Below, piece after piece: positions 50,975-59,367 of a DNA stretch of 64,000 bases. The stretch covers positions 2,418,001 to 2,482,000 of the forward strand of contig NZ_AP024237.1 of NCBI RefSeq assembly GCF_016592155.1, given 5' to 3'. This stretch comes from Mycobacterium heckeshornense. Lineage in GTDB: Bacteria; Actinomycetota; Actinomycetes; Mycobacteriales; Mycobacteriaceae. Both the position numbers and the translations under genes were made by a program. The notes beneath the pieces are model-generated. The model was not told the DNA's origin. It searched no databases and saw nothing but the letters and a program-made list of their open reading frames with translations. Each line of letters opens with the position of its first letter. Within the stretch, counting starts at the first letter, position 1.

Positions 50975-52768
50975 ATGACTTCCATCTCCACCGAGGTACA
51001 CGGACGTGTCGGCACACCGCCCACCGATGGCGCCACAGTCCAAACTGCACCGGATGTGACGCACCCGGCGATTGCCGGCGCATCCAGGCCGACAGCAATG
51101 GACGCCGCCCACGTCGGTGACATCATCGGCGCGTTCGGCCGGATCGCCAAGGACGCCACGGCGCCGGGCCGGACCCGCTGGCAGCGGTTGCGGACACTGA
51201 TGGTGATCACCGGACCAGGACTGATCGTCATGATCGGCGACAACGACGCCGGCGGTGTAGCGACCTACTCGGAGGTGGGTCAGAACTACGGGATGAGTCT
51301 GCTGTGGGTCTTGGTCTTGATGATCCCGGTGCTCTACGTCAACCAGGAGATGGTGCTGCGGTTGGGCGCGGTCACCGGCGTTGGCCACGCCAGACTCATT
51401 TTCGAACGGTTCGGCAAGTTCTGGGGCGCGTTCAGTCTGGGCGACTTGTTGATCCTCAACGCGTTGACCATTGTCACCGAATTCATCGGTGTTTCACTGG
51501 CGCTGGGATTTCTGGGCTGCCCTAAGACGGTTGCGATCCCGACCGCAGCGGTGTTGCTCTTCGCGGTGGTCGCCGGTGGCTCCTTCCGCCGCTGGGAACG
51601 GTTGATGTTCGTGCTGATCGCCGCCAACGTGGCGCTTGTCCCGGTGGTGTTGCTGGTGCATCCCAGCGTGGGCGAAAGTGCGCGCGGGCTGATTCCGTCG
51701 TTGCCGGGCGAACCTGACTCGATCGTGTTGATGGTAATCATCTCGATCGTAGGGACGACCGTGGCGCCGTGGCAGCTGTTCTTTCAGCAGTCGAACGTGG
51801 TGGACAAGCGCATCACGCCACGCTGGATTCCTTACGGCAGAGCAGATCTGGCCATAGGGATCGTTGGTGTCATCGGCGGGGGTATCGCGCTCATGGCGGC
51901 TACCGCGTTCGGTTTACGTGGCACCAACGACGCCGGCAACTTCGTCGACGCGGGAGCGGTGGCCTCCCAGTTGTCCCACCACGTCGGCCATACCGTAGGC
52001 GTGTTGTTTGCGATCGTGTTGCTGGACTGTTCGCTTGTCGGCGCCAACGTGATCGGGCTGTCTACCACCTACGCGCTCGGCGATGCCGTCGGTAAGCCCC
52101 ATTCGCTGCACTGGAAGGTCACTGAGGCCCCACTGTTTTACAGCACTTACGCTGCGCTGCTTGCGGTGTCGGCTGCGGTTGCCTTTAGCCCGGATCATGT
52201 CCTTGGCCTGATCACCCAGGGTGTGCAGGTTCTCGCCGGTATCTTGCTGCCTTCGGCGACAGTGTTTTTAGTATTGCTGTGCAACGACCGTCCCGTGCTG
52301 GGGCCATGGGCAAACACTTTCCGGCAGAACGCCTTAGCCTGGGCAATCGTCTGGTCGCTGGTCGTGCTGTCGCTAATGCTAACGGCGGTGACGCTGTTTC
52401 CCAACCTGTCGACGGAAACGCTCGAGGGCGGCCTGGTTGCCGGAGTTGTGATCGGCTTCCTCGGCGCGGCAATTGTTTTCGCAATCGGCTGGTACACCGA
52501 CCGTCGTGCTGCGGACGATACCGTCCCGTTGGGCGCACTGGATCCGGAACAGTTAGAGGAGCTCGACAACTTTCCGGAGTTGACCGGTGCCGATCGAAAA
52601 GCATTCCGGGACAGAGTCCGTGCAACCTGGCGCATGCCTGCTTTGGCAGCCCTACCTCGCCCGGTCATGTCTCCGGTGCGTCGGGCGGGGCTCTTGACGC
52701 TGCGCGTCTACCTCGTCCTTGCCGGTGTGTTGGTCGTCGTCAAAGTAGTCCAGGCAGGCGTGGGATGA
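50975..52768 (+). CDS. Nramp-related divalent-metal transporter, NRMT-like (copy 2)
   Basis: A 597-residue protein and clear paralogue of the transporter at 43944-45617. The cytoplasmic N-terminus (1-75) is followed by about 11 helices. Helix 1 carries DAGG (91-94) where Nramp has DPGN, and helix 6 carries GTTVAPWQ (APWQ at 264-267) where Nramp has MPHN, so Mg2+ or another hard divalent ion is the likeliest substrate. An extended loop (about 510-560) is rich in Asp/Glu. The ATG at 50975 follows GCGAGGAG. It is under the rightward M-box and should be induced at low Mg2+. Confidence 0.86.
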   Translation: MTSISTEVHGRVGTPPTDGATVQTAPDVTHPAIAGASRPTAMDAAHVGDIIGAFGRIAKDATAPGRTRWQRLRTLMVITGPGLIVMIGDNDAGGVATYSEVGQNYGMSLLWVLVLMIPVLYVNQEMVLRLGAVTGVGHARLIFERFGKFWGAFSLGDLLILNALTIVTEFIGVSLALGFLGCPKTVAIPTAAVLLFAVVAGGSFRRWERLMFVLIAANVALVPVVLLVHPSVGESARGLIPSLPGEPDSIVLMVIISIVGTTVAPWQLFFQQSNVVDKRITPRWIPYGRADLAIGIVGVIGGGIALMAATAFGLRGTNDAGNFVDAGAVASQLSHHVGHTVGVLFAIVLLDCSLVGANVIGLSTTYALGDAVGKPHSLHWKVTEAPLFYSTYAALLAVSAAVAFSPDHVLGLITQGVQVLAGILLPSATVFLVLLCNDRPVLGPWANTFRQNALAWAIVWSLVVLSLMLTAVTLFPNLSTETLEGGLVAGVVIGFLGAAIVFAIGWYTDRRAADDTVPLGALDPEQLEELDNFPELTGADRKAFRDRVRATWRMPALAALPRPVMSPVRRAGLLTLRVYLVLAGVLVVVKVVQAGVG

Positions 52769-52827
52769 CAGCAAGACGTCCCTGATATCGCTGCCCGCGA
52801 AGATTCGGGCCTGCCTCCACCTCAGCA

Positions 52828-54570
52828 ATGGGAGCCGCGAACGGCATGTACGGCCACATCCTTGTCAGCGGTGAGGATGCGCTGGCGACGACAATCATCA
52901 ATGAACTGAAAAGCGCCGGCGCGAGCGTTGTCAAGCTGTGCGACAGGGAGCTCGCCTCGGCGGCAATCGCCGACGCTGCTGCGGTTGTCTGCGCAGGTGA
53001 CGATGATGCAACAAATCTCGAAATCGCCTTGCTGGCAAGGAAAGCAAACCCACGTGTGCGCGTTGTGGCGCGGCTGGCCAACGACATCCTGCGCTCAGCT
53101 ATGGCCGCCGACAACGGACCGGGTGCGATTTTGAACGTGGCCGACCTGGTCGCCCCCGCGATCGTCGAAGCATGTCTGGCACATGCCGTGCATCCGTTCG
53201 AGGCGGCCGGCGTCAAATTCGTGGTGTGGGGCGCCGAGACGCCGCATGATGCGACCCTGCGCGAGCTCTACGGCGACCTGGCACCGGTGGCGGTCATCGG
53301 CGGCGAGAACTCCCCCAACCGCGACGAGGTGATGGTGTGTCCCGGCCGGGATGTGTCGGTATGCGGCGGCGACTGGGCAGCGATGATCGGGACCGCCGAC
53401 GAGATGGCTGCCCGTTCCATCACCTTCCCGCAACCGAGCAGAATACGCGCACGCCGACCCTGGTTGCGGCGGGTGCGTGACGCCGTGCGCACAATCCGTG
53501 ACGACGTCAACCCGGCGTTCTTCCCGTTATCAGCGGCCGGGCTGGTTCTGCTGATCGGCTCGACTGTCCTGTTGCGGTTCAGCTATCAGCGCCCGCCGGG
53601 TATGACCTGGCTTGACGCGTTGTACTTCAGCGCCGAGACGATCACGACGGTGGGCTACGGCGACGTCAGCTTTGTCCAACAGCCCACCTGGCTACGGGTG
53701 TTCAGCGTCGTGCTGATGTTCGTCGGCATGGCCACCACGGCTGTTCTGATCGCGTTCATCGCCGACCTGCTGCTGTCGCGCCGCTTCGTCCATACCGCCG
53801 GACGCCGACGCGCGCGTTATCTGCGTAACCACATCATCGTCGTCGGCCTCAGCGCGCTGGGGATCCGCGTCGTACGTGATCTCACCGCAGCCGGACATGA
53901 CGTCGCGGTGATCGAGCATGACGAGAGCAATCGCTTCTTGGCGGCAGCGGCTGAGCTCGACGCGCCGGTGGTCTTCGGCGACGCTACCCTGCGCGAGACA
54001 CTGGAATCTGCGCATGTTGAACGCGCCCGTGCGGTAGCTGTCCTGACCGGTGACGACATGGTCAACATCGAAATCGGAATCGTGCTTCGCGAAATGCTCG
54101 GCTTCCGGGAAGGCCCCGAACGCAATCGGTGGCTCGACGTTCCGATCGTGCTGCGCGTCTACGACCGCGCATTGGGCTTGGCGGTCGCGCAACGCTTTGA
54201 TTTCGAAAACGTCCGGTCCACCGTCGAACTGGCGGCACCCTGGTTTATCGGCGCCGCAATGGGCTTGCAGGTGCTCGGAACGTTTTCGGTCGGGCAACTC
54301 TGCTTCATGATCGGCGCCATGCATGTCGATGCGGGCAGCGAACTCGACGGCCTGCGCATGTCCGAGATGTCCACCCAGACTCGCGTCATCGCAGTTGCCC
54401 GGCCGAACGCGCCCGTGGAGCTGCACCCACGCCGCGACGCCCAGCTCAAGGCCGGCGATACCGCCTACCTCGTCGGCCCCTACCGTGAACTGCTGAGCAC
54501 GCTGCGCAAGGGGCAACCCTCGCAGGCACCCGCCGCGCTGATTACGGCAGCGCAGCGCGACCGCTGGTGA
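52828..54570 (+). CDS. RCK-gated potassium channel with two TrkA-N domains
   Basis: A 580-residue protein. Residues 1-200 form an N-terminal RCK/TrkA-N-like domain (MYGHILVSGEDALATTII). There follow transmembrane helix 1 (about 231-250), a pore loop with the K+ selectivity filter TVGYGD (274-279), transmembrane helix 2 (about 290-314), and a second RCK domain (about 334-560) with NHIIVVGLSALGIRVV for nucleotide binding and a TrkA-C-like end. RCK domains on both sides of a two-helix pore are seen in GsuK-type channels, which respond to nucleotides and divalent ions. It follows the NRMT-like gene by 59 bp in the M-box transcript. Confidence 0.88.
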   Translation: MGAANGMYGHILVSGEDALATTIINELKSAGASVVKLCDRELASAAIADAAAVVCAGDDDATNLEIALLARKANPRVRVVARLANDILRSAMAADNGPGAILNVADLVAPAIVEACLAHAVHPFEAAGVKFVVWGAETPHDATLRELYGDLAPVAVIGGENSPNRDEVMVCPGRDVSVCGGDWAAMIGTADEMAARSITFPQPSRIRARRPWLRRVRDAVRTIRDDVNPAFFPLSAAGLVLLIGSTVLLRFSYQRPPGMTWLDALYFSAETITTVGYGDVSFVQQPTWLRVFSVVLMFVGMATTAVLIAFIADLLLSRRFVHTAGRRRARYLRNHIIVVGLSALGIRVVRDLTAAGHDVAVIEHDESNRFLAAAAELDAPVVFGDATLRETLESAHVERARAVAVLTGDDMVNIEIGIVLREMLGFREGPERNRWLDVPIVLRVYDRALGLAVAQRFDFENVRSTVELAAPWFIGAAMGLQVLGTFSVGQLCFMIGAMHVDAGSELDGLRMSEMSTQTRVIAVARPNAPVELHPRRDAQLKAGDTAYLVGPYRELLSTLRKGQPSQAPAALITAAQRDRW

Positions 54571-54578
54571 GCGGCTGC

Positions 54579-56411
54579 TCAGTTGGCTTTCTTTTCGGCA
54601 ACCGCAGCACTGAGCCCTTCTGCGAGGTCTTCGCGGGTCAACTCCTTGAACCTGCGCAGCTGATCCTCGCTGAACTCCGCGACGTCACCGGCGAGCACCG
54701 CGTCGAGGTCCTCGTCGTCGAGCCGGAAGCTGCGGTGGTCACGCGCCTTCTCCACCACGTTGCGCACGAACCCGGCGTTACCCAGCACGTCGATACCGCG
54801 GATCAGGTCGCCGTCTTCGGAGATGTTCTCCTCGAGGTAGAACTTGGTGTAGGACGGGCGCAGCACCTCCACCGCTTCGTCGGTGAGCACGTCTTCGTTT
54901 TCCCGGCCCATCAATTTGGTCAGCGCGATCAACTCGTCCGGGGTGTAGCTGTAGAACTCGATCACCGTCGAAAACCGGCGCCGCAGACCAGGATTGACTT
55001 CGAGCATCCGCTCCATTGCCTTGGCGTAACCGGCGCCGAACACCACCAGCTCGTCACGGTGATTCTCCATGTACAGCAGCACCGTGTTGATGATCGCGTT
55101 ACCGTACGGGTCGCCCTGGTGGTAGCCGCGCTCGTGCAGCGTGTGCATCTCGTCGAAGAAAACCGCCCCGCCAAGCGCTTCTTCGAGCATCTCTTCGGTG
55201 TTCTTCTCCGCGTCTGCCATGTACCGGCCCAGCAGCTTGGACCGGCTGGTTTCCACCACCATCGGTTTGCGCAGCACCCCGAGACCACACAGCTGCTTGG
55301 TGAAAGCCCTTGCCACGGAGGTTTTTCCGGTACCAGGCGGGCCCAACAACAGGGTGTGACGTGACGTCACCGGCACCGGCAGGCCCATCTTGGCGCGCGC
55401 CAAGTTCACTTTCGTCGTGGATTTGATGAGCTTGATTTCGCGCTTGGCCTTCTCCATGCCGAGCATTGCGTTGAGCTCCGCATCGCCTTCGGCCAGATAC
55501 TTCTTGGCCATTTCGGCGTGACGCGCCGCCTCGGTTTGTTCGCGCGTGGGCGCGCTGTCGGGATCCCATGGATCGGTACGGGCTTCGATGGTTTCCGGGT
55601 CGGTGAGGACCAGTCGATAGTTGGGGTTGTCCAACGCTTCTCGGGCGGGGACGAACTTGGCGTCACGCGAGTACACCCGCCGCAGCAGCTCGACGGCTTC
55701 TTCTTCGCGACCCAGATGCCGCAGACACATGCCCTTGGTGTACATCGCGACGTTGGCCGCACCGGGCACTCGGTCGGCCTCGATCGCCTCTTCGGCGCGC
55801 CGGCAGGCCTCCTCGAACACCCCAAGTGAGGCCAGCGCGGTGGTCGCCATTGCGGCGCCTGCGGCTTTGAGCTCGGGTTGACGCCACGGGGTCGCCGGCG
55901 GGAACTGAGTCAGCACGTCGGGCCAGCGCTGGGTGCGGAAATGCAGCAAGCCGCGCACATATCGCACCAGTTCGGCGTCGAGGGGCTGGCGCGGCTGGGT
56001 TTCGTCGAGCAGCCGCGCGGCCTCCTCGTAGCGTTGTGCGCCGGTGAGAGCCGCTGCGTACGCGGCGGCCAGCGAGTCCACACTGGTGATTGCCAGCCGT
56101 AGGAACAGGCCGTCGGAGACCTGCGGACGAAACTCCAAGTCGGTGAGCCCCAGGCGGCGGATCTCCCAGCCGAATGTGTTGACCGCCGCCCACGCGTTGG
56201 CCAGCACCTCGATGCTTTGATCGCCGGCTAGCACCCGCGCCAGCCAGGCATCACACATGCCCGGATCGATCGTGGTGGCGGTGGTGAACATCTTCAACGC
56301 CACCTGCGGATTGTGGCTGGGCTGCAGTCCGCTGACGGAAATGCCGGACGCCAAGAGGCCGGCCACCATCGCGTTGCGGGCATCGGTGGCGGCAGCTTGC
56401 GGACTGCTCAT
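54579..56411 (-). CDS. eccA5: ESX-5 AAA+ ATPase EccA5
   Basis: A 610-residue cytosolic protein with an N-terminal TPR region (about 1-280) and a CbxX/CfqX-type AAA+ domain (about 310-600). Walker A is GPPGTGKT (357-364), and Walker B with the DE pair is in GGAVFFDEMHTLHERG. EccA ATPases probably release the EspG chaperone from PE-PPE cargo before secretion. It is the last gene of the eccD5-mycP5-eccE5-eccA5 block and overlaps eccE5 by four bases. It converges on the K+ channel gene with 8 bp between stops. Confidence 0.96.
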   Translation of the reverse strand: MSSPQAAATDARNAMVAGLLASGISVSGLQPSHNPQVALKMFTTATTIDPGMCDAWLARVLAGDQSIEVLANAWAAVNTFGWEIRRLGLTDLEFRPQVSDGLFLRLAITSVDSLAAAYAAALTGAQRYEEAARLLDETQPRQPLDAELVRYVRGLLHFRTQRWPDVLTQFPPATPWRQPELKAAGAAMATTALASLGVFEEACRRAEEAIEADRVPGAANVAMYTKGMCLRHLGREEEAVELLRRVYSRDAKFVPAREALDNPNYRLVLTDPETIEARTDPWDPDSAPTREQTEAARHAEMAKKYLAEGDAELNAMLGMEKAKREIKLIKSTTKVNLARAKMGLPVPVTSRHTLLLGPPGTGKTSVARAFTKQLCGLGVLRKPMVVETSRSKLLGRYMADAEKNTEEMLEEALGGAVFFDEMHTLHERGYHQGDPYGNAIINTVLLYMENHRDELVVFGAGYAKAMERMLEVNPGLRRRFSTVIEFYSYTPDELIALTKLMGRENEDVLTDEAVEVLRPSYTKFYLEENISEDGDLIRGIDVLGNAGFVRNVVEKARDHRSFRLDDEDLDAVLAGDVAEFSEDQLRRFKELTREDLAEGLSAAVAEKKAN

Positions 56412-57613
56412 CGGGTCGCCACCGCCTGGCCGGGTGACGGCGCCGGTGCCTGGCCGACCAGGACGGCGAGCTCGTCACCGTCACGCAACTCACGAGCGGG
56501 CACCACCAGCCGTGGACGTCGTGCCGGAACCGGCATGCTGGCGCACACCGCGTCCAGTTGGCGACCGGTGAGCCGGTTGAGTCCACTCCACACGCTTCGG
56601 CGAAGCCGCCGACTGCTGTGATAGCGCACCCACGCCGACACCTCAACCCCGCCGTGGCGTGGCCTCAGCCGAACCGTCACCGCGGTGGCCTCGGTGTCAG
56701 GCAGCCACAGCCGCTCCAGTGTCTCCGAAGTGATGTCGCGTGGCGAGACCCAAAAACTCGTGACGAATTCCTTGTACCCTTCGGGTTGCTTGTATTTGAG
56801 GCGGCGCCGCCGCGGACGGACGTGGGCCGGCTGCAGACCGGCGAGCACCGTGGCGTCCATGTCGTCGATCTCGCTGGCAGTCAAGGGTCGCGCCGTCCAG
56901 CGCCGGCGGTTGAGGTCATTGGCCAGCCGCTCGGTGGCGACCGCCAAGGTGGCAGCCACCGAATCACGTGCCGCCACCGCGGCAACGTTGCGCTGCGGAT
57001 CCATGCGCAACACCAGCCAGGTGTGATGCTCGTCGAGCGGATGACGGGCCTCCACCGGCCCGGTGTCGTCTAAGTCCACGCCGGAGATGTCGTCGCTGCC
57101 GGAAGCGCGGCGCGTTCCGACCGACACGATGTCGATTGCGTCAAGACGCACATCGAACTGGCGCATCCGCGCCGCCACCGCCTCCACCGGCAACCACGCC
57201 GGTGTCGCGTCGCGGTTGCGGTGCCTTCCCGACGGCGCCTCCTCATGCCCTTCCACCGCGACCACCGCCACCAGTTGGCCCTGATATTCGCGGATACCGA
57301 CCACCTCGCGGCCGAAACGACGCTGATGGTCGAGGGCGGGCGTGCATCCCTCGGTCAGGGTCATTTCCGGGTCGACAAACCGGTCCAGCACCCGGGCAAC
57401 GAGTGCGGAGGCGAGTGGGGTGCGCCGGTAAGTGACGACCGCGACGACCGTCACCAGCGCTGCCACCCCGACACCAGTCCACCAGGCGATGTGATTCGCC
57501 TGCCACGCGTCCGGCAGATTGCTCACCAGCGCCAGCACCGCGACGTCGATCAGGAACACCACGGTGAGCCGCGGCCATGACAGGTCGAGTCCGAACCTGC
57601 GCTGTGCTCTCAT
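56408..57613 (-). CDS. eccE5: ESX-5 membrane component EccE5
   Basis: A 401-residue protein with two N-terminal transmembrane helices (about residues 14-32 and 40-62) and a long periplasmic/cytosolic EccE domain (about 80-380). The length matches M. tuberculosis EccE5 with the ATG at 57613. EccE lies at the rim of the hexameric ESX-5 membrane complex with EccB, EccC and EccD. Four-base overlaps on both sides indicate translational coupling. Confidence 0.94.
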   Translation of the reverse strand: MRAQRRFGLDLSWPRLTVVFLIDVAVLALVSNLPDAWQANHIAWWTGVGVAALVTVVAVVTYRRTPLASALVARVLDRFVDPEMTLTEGCTPALDHQRRFGREVVGIREYQGQLVAVVAVEGHEEAPSGRHRNRDATPAWLPVEAVAARMRQFDVRLDAIDIVSVGTRRASGSDDISGVDLDDTGPVEARHPLDEHHTWLVLRMDPQRNVAAVAARDSVAATLAVATERLANDLNRRRWTARPLTASEIDDMDATVLAGLQPAHVRPRRRRLKYKQPEGYKEFVTSFWVSPRDITSETLERLWLPDTEATAVTVRLRPRHGGVEVSAWVRYHSSRRLRRSVWSGLNRLTGRQLDAVCASMPVPARRPRLVVPARELRDGDELAVLVGQAPAPSPGQAVATR

Positions 57614-59367
57614 GGCTGCCTCCCTTGTCGCCGCATCAACACCGCGCCGCCGACCACCGCGCCAGCCACCAGCAGGGCGGCGGCCAGCCCACCGGCAGCC
57701 ACCCACACCGGCGCCATGTTGCGGGGCGGCGGCGGCGGGGGCGGATTCAGCGGCGCAGACAACCGTTCCGGCGGCTTCACCGGACCGTCGGGCACGTCCC
57801 AGGTCAGCGCCGCCACCGGGTCGACGACCCCATAGCCGACCTGGTTGTCCACGCCCCGAGCCGGGGCCCTGGCGGTCCGGATCAACCGGTTGATGACCTG
57901 GTGCGCCGACAGCTGCGGGTATTTGGCGCGCACCAATGCCGCCACCCCGGACACGATCGCCGTCGAAAAGCTGGTGCCCGACGGTACCAGCAGCGAATTC
58001 TCCGGTCCCTCAACAGCATTGACCAAGCCGTTGTCGCGGGGTGAAAGGCCGACGATGTCGGTGCCCGGCGCCGCGATCGACACCCACGGTCCGGCCACGC
58101 TCATGTTGGCCATCGGCGCCCCGGAGGAATCCACCGCGCCCACCGTCAACACGTAGTCACTGAACCACGATGGCGTCACGACCGTGTTCACACCATTCCA
58201 GTCACGAGGATCGTTGGGCTGCAACGGATCAAAGACCGGATTCTGCTTGCAGTCTTTCTTGCTGGTGTCGCCGGCGGCGGTGACGATGACGGCGTCTTTG
58301 TCGACCGCCGCGTAACGGACTGCCGCACCGAGATCGGCTTGGTCGAGCACATTACGCACGCTCATGCATGTCACGTCGGAGATATTGATCACCGAGGCTC
58401 CCATGTTGGCGGCGTGCACGATCGCGCGGGCCATGGTGCGAATGCCGTCGGATTTTTGTCGTGTCTGCGGGTCCTCGTCTCCCCCGAATGGCTCCTTGGC
58501 GGTAAACGCCTGGCTCGTCTGGCGAATCGAAATTACCTCGACATCCGGGGCTATCCCGTTGAACGCATCCGGGGCTGCGGGCGGTTGCGGCGGAGCTGGC
58601 TCGCGGGGTCGCATGCGGTCTGCGCCGACCACCCGTCGGCCACCGGAATAGCTTGGCGCCGTGACGCTTCCATGCCCACGATTGACCGCGCCCGGTGCCT
58701 TCGGCGGCGGCGGCAGCCACGGGAACGCCGGCTGCTGAGCGGGAGCCTCCTCCGGAGGCGGGGCCGGCACCATGGTGATGGTCTGCGGTGGCGGCGGCGG
58801 TACCGACATGGTGATGGTCTGCGGCGGCGGAGGTGGCGGCGGCGGCTCGTTGGTGGGAACGGGCAGCGGCCTGCGCGCCGGCGGCTCGGCTGCCGCCGCG
58901 CCGGTTGCCGGCGCCGCGGCGATCATCGACGCCACCATCGTGCCGTGGGCGTCGCAGTCGGATAACCCGTCGCCCCCGGCCATCACGTAGTCGCCACCGG
59001 CAGTCAGGTGTGGCAGCCGCGGGTGAGGGGTCACGCCGGTGTCGATGACGGCCACCTTGACGCCGCCGCCGCGGCCAAACTGCCACGCCTCGGGCAGGTT
59101 CAGCATGTCCATATATTTCGGTTGCACCCGAAAGTCGCTGCCCGGCAACACCCCTACCTCGGTGCAGTACGAGCTCTGCCTCATCGGTTGTGCAGGTCCC
59201 GGCGGACCGTCAGGCGGTAGCGCTCCCGGATCGACTACAGGGGGAGCGATCGCTGCCGCCGACGGTGATCCGACCAGGCCACCCGTGGCCACCAGCAGCG
59301 TGGTTGCGGTTGCCCCGAGCGCCCGGCCACACCACCGCCGACCCTTACCGGTAGCGGATCGCTTCAT
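57610..59367 (-). CDS. mycP5: ESX-5 mycosin protease MycP5
   Basis: A 585-residue subtilisin-like protease. It has a signal peptide (1-40), the triad Asp109 (VAVIDTGV), His141 (DAHGTM) and Ser466 (SGTSFSTAIVSG), and a C-terminal transmembrane helix (about 552-575) with a basic tail. A long proline-rich insertion (about 155-245) holds two copies of PPPPPQTITM. Mycosins stabilise the ESX membrane complex and are needed for secretion even without their protease activity. It overlaps eccD5 by 23 bp. Confidence 0.96.
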   Translation of the reverse strand: MKRSATGKGRRWCGRALGATATTLLVATGGLVGSPSAAAIAPPVVDPGALPPDGPPGPAQPMRQSSYCTEVGVLPGSDFRVQPKYMDMLNLPEAWQFGRGGGVKVAVIDTGVTPHPRLPHLTAGGDYVMAGGDGLSDCDAHGTMVASMIAAAPATGAAAAEPPARRPLPVPTNEPPPPPPPPQTITMSVPPPPPQTITMVPAPPPEEAPAQQPAFPWLPPPPKAPGAVNRGHGSVTAPSYSGGRRVVGADRMRPREPAPPQPPAAPDAFNGIAPDVEVISIRQTSQAFTAKEPFGGDEDPQTRQKSDGIRTMARAIVHAANMGASVINISDVTCMSVRNVLDQADLGAAVRYAAVDKDAVIVTAAGDTSKKDCKQNPVFDPLQPNDPRDWNGVNTVVTPSWFSDYVLTVGAVDSSGAPMANMSVAGPWVSIAAPGTDIVGLSPRDNGLVNAVEGPENSLLVPSGTSFSTAIVSGVAALVRAKYPQLSAHQVINRLIRTARAPARGVDNQVGYGVVDPVAALTWDVPDGPVKPPERLSAPLNPPPPPPPRNMAPVWVAAGGLAAALLVAGAVVGGAVLMRRQGRQP

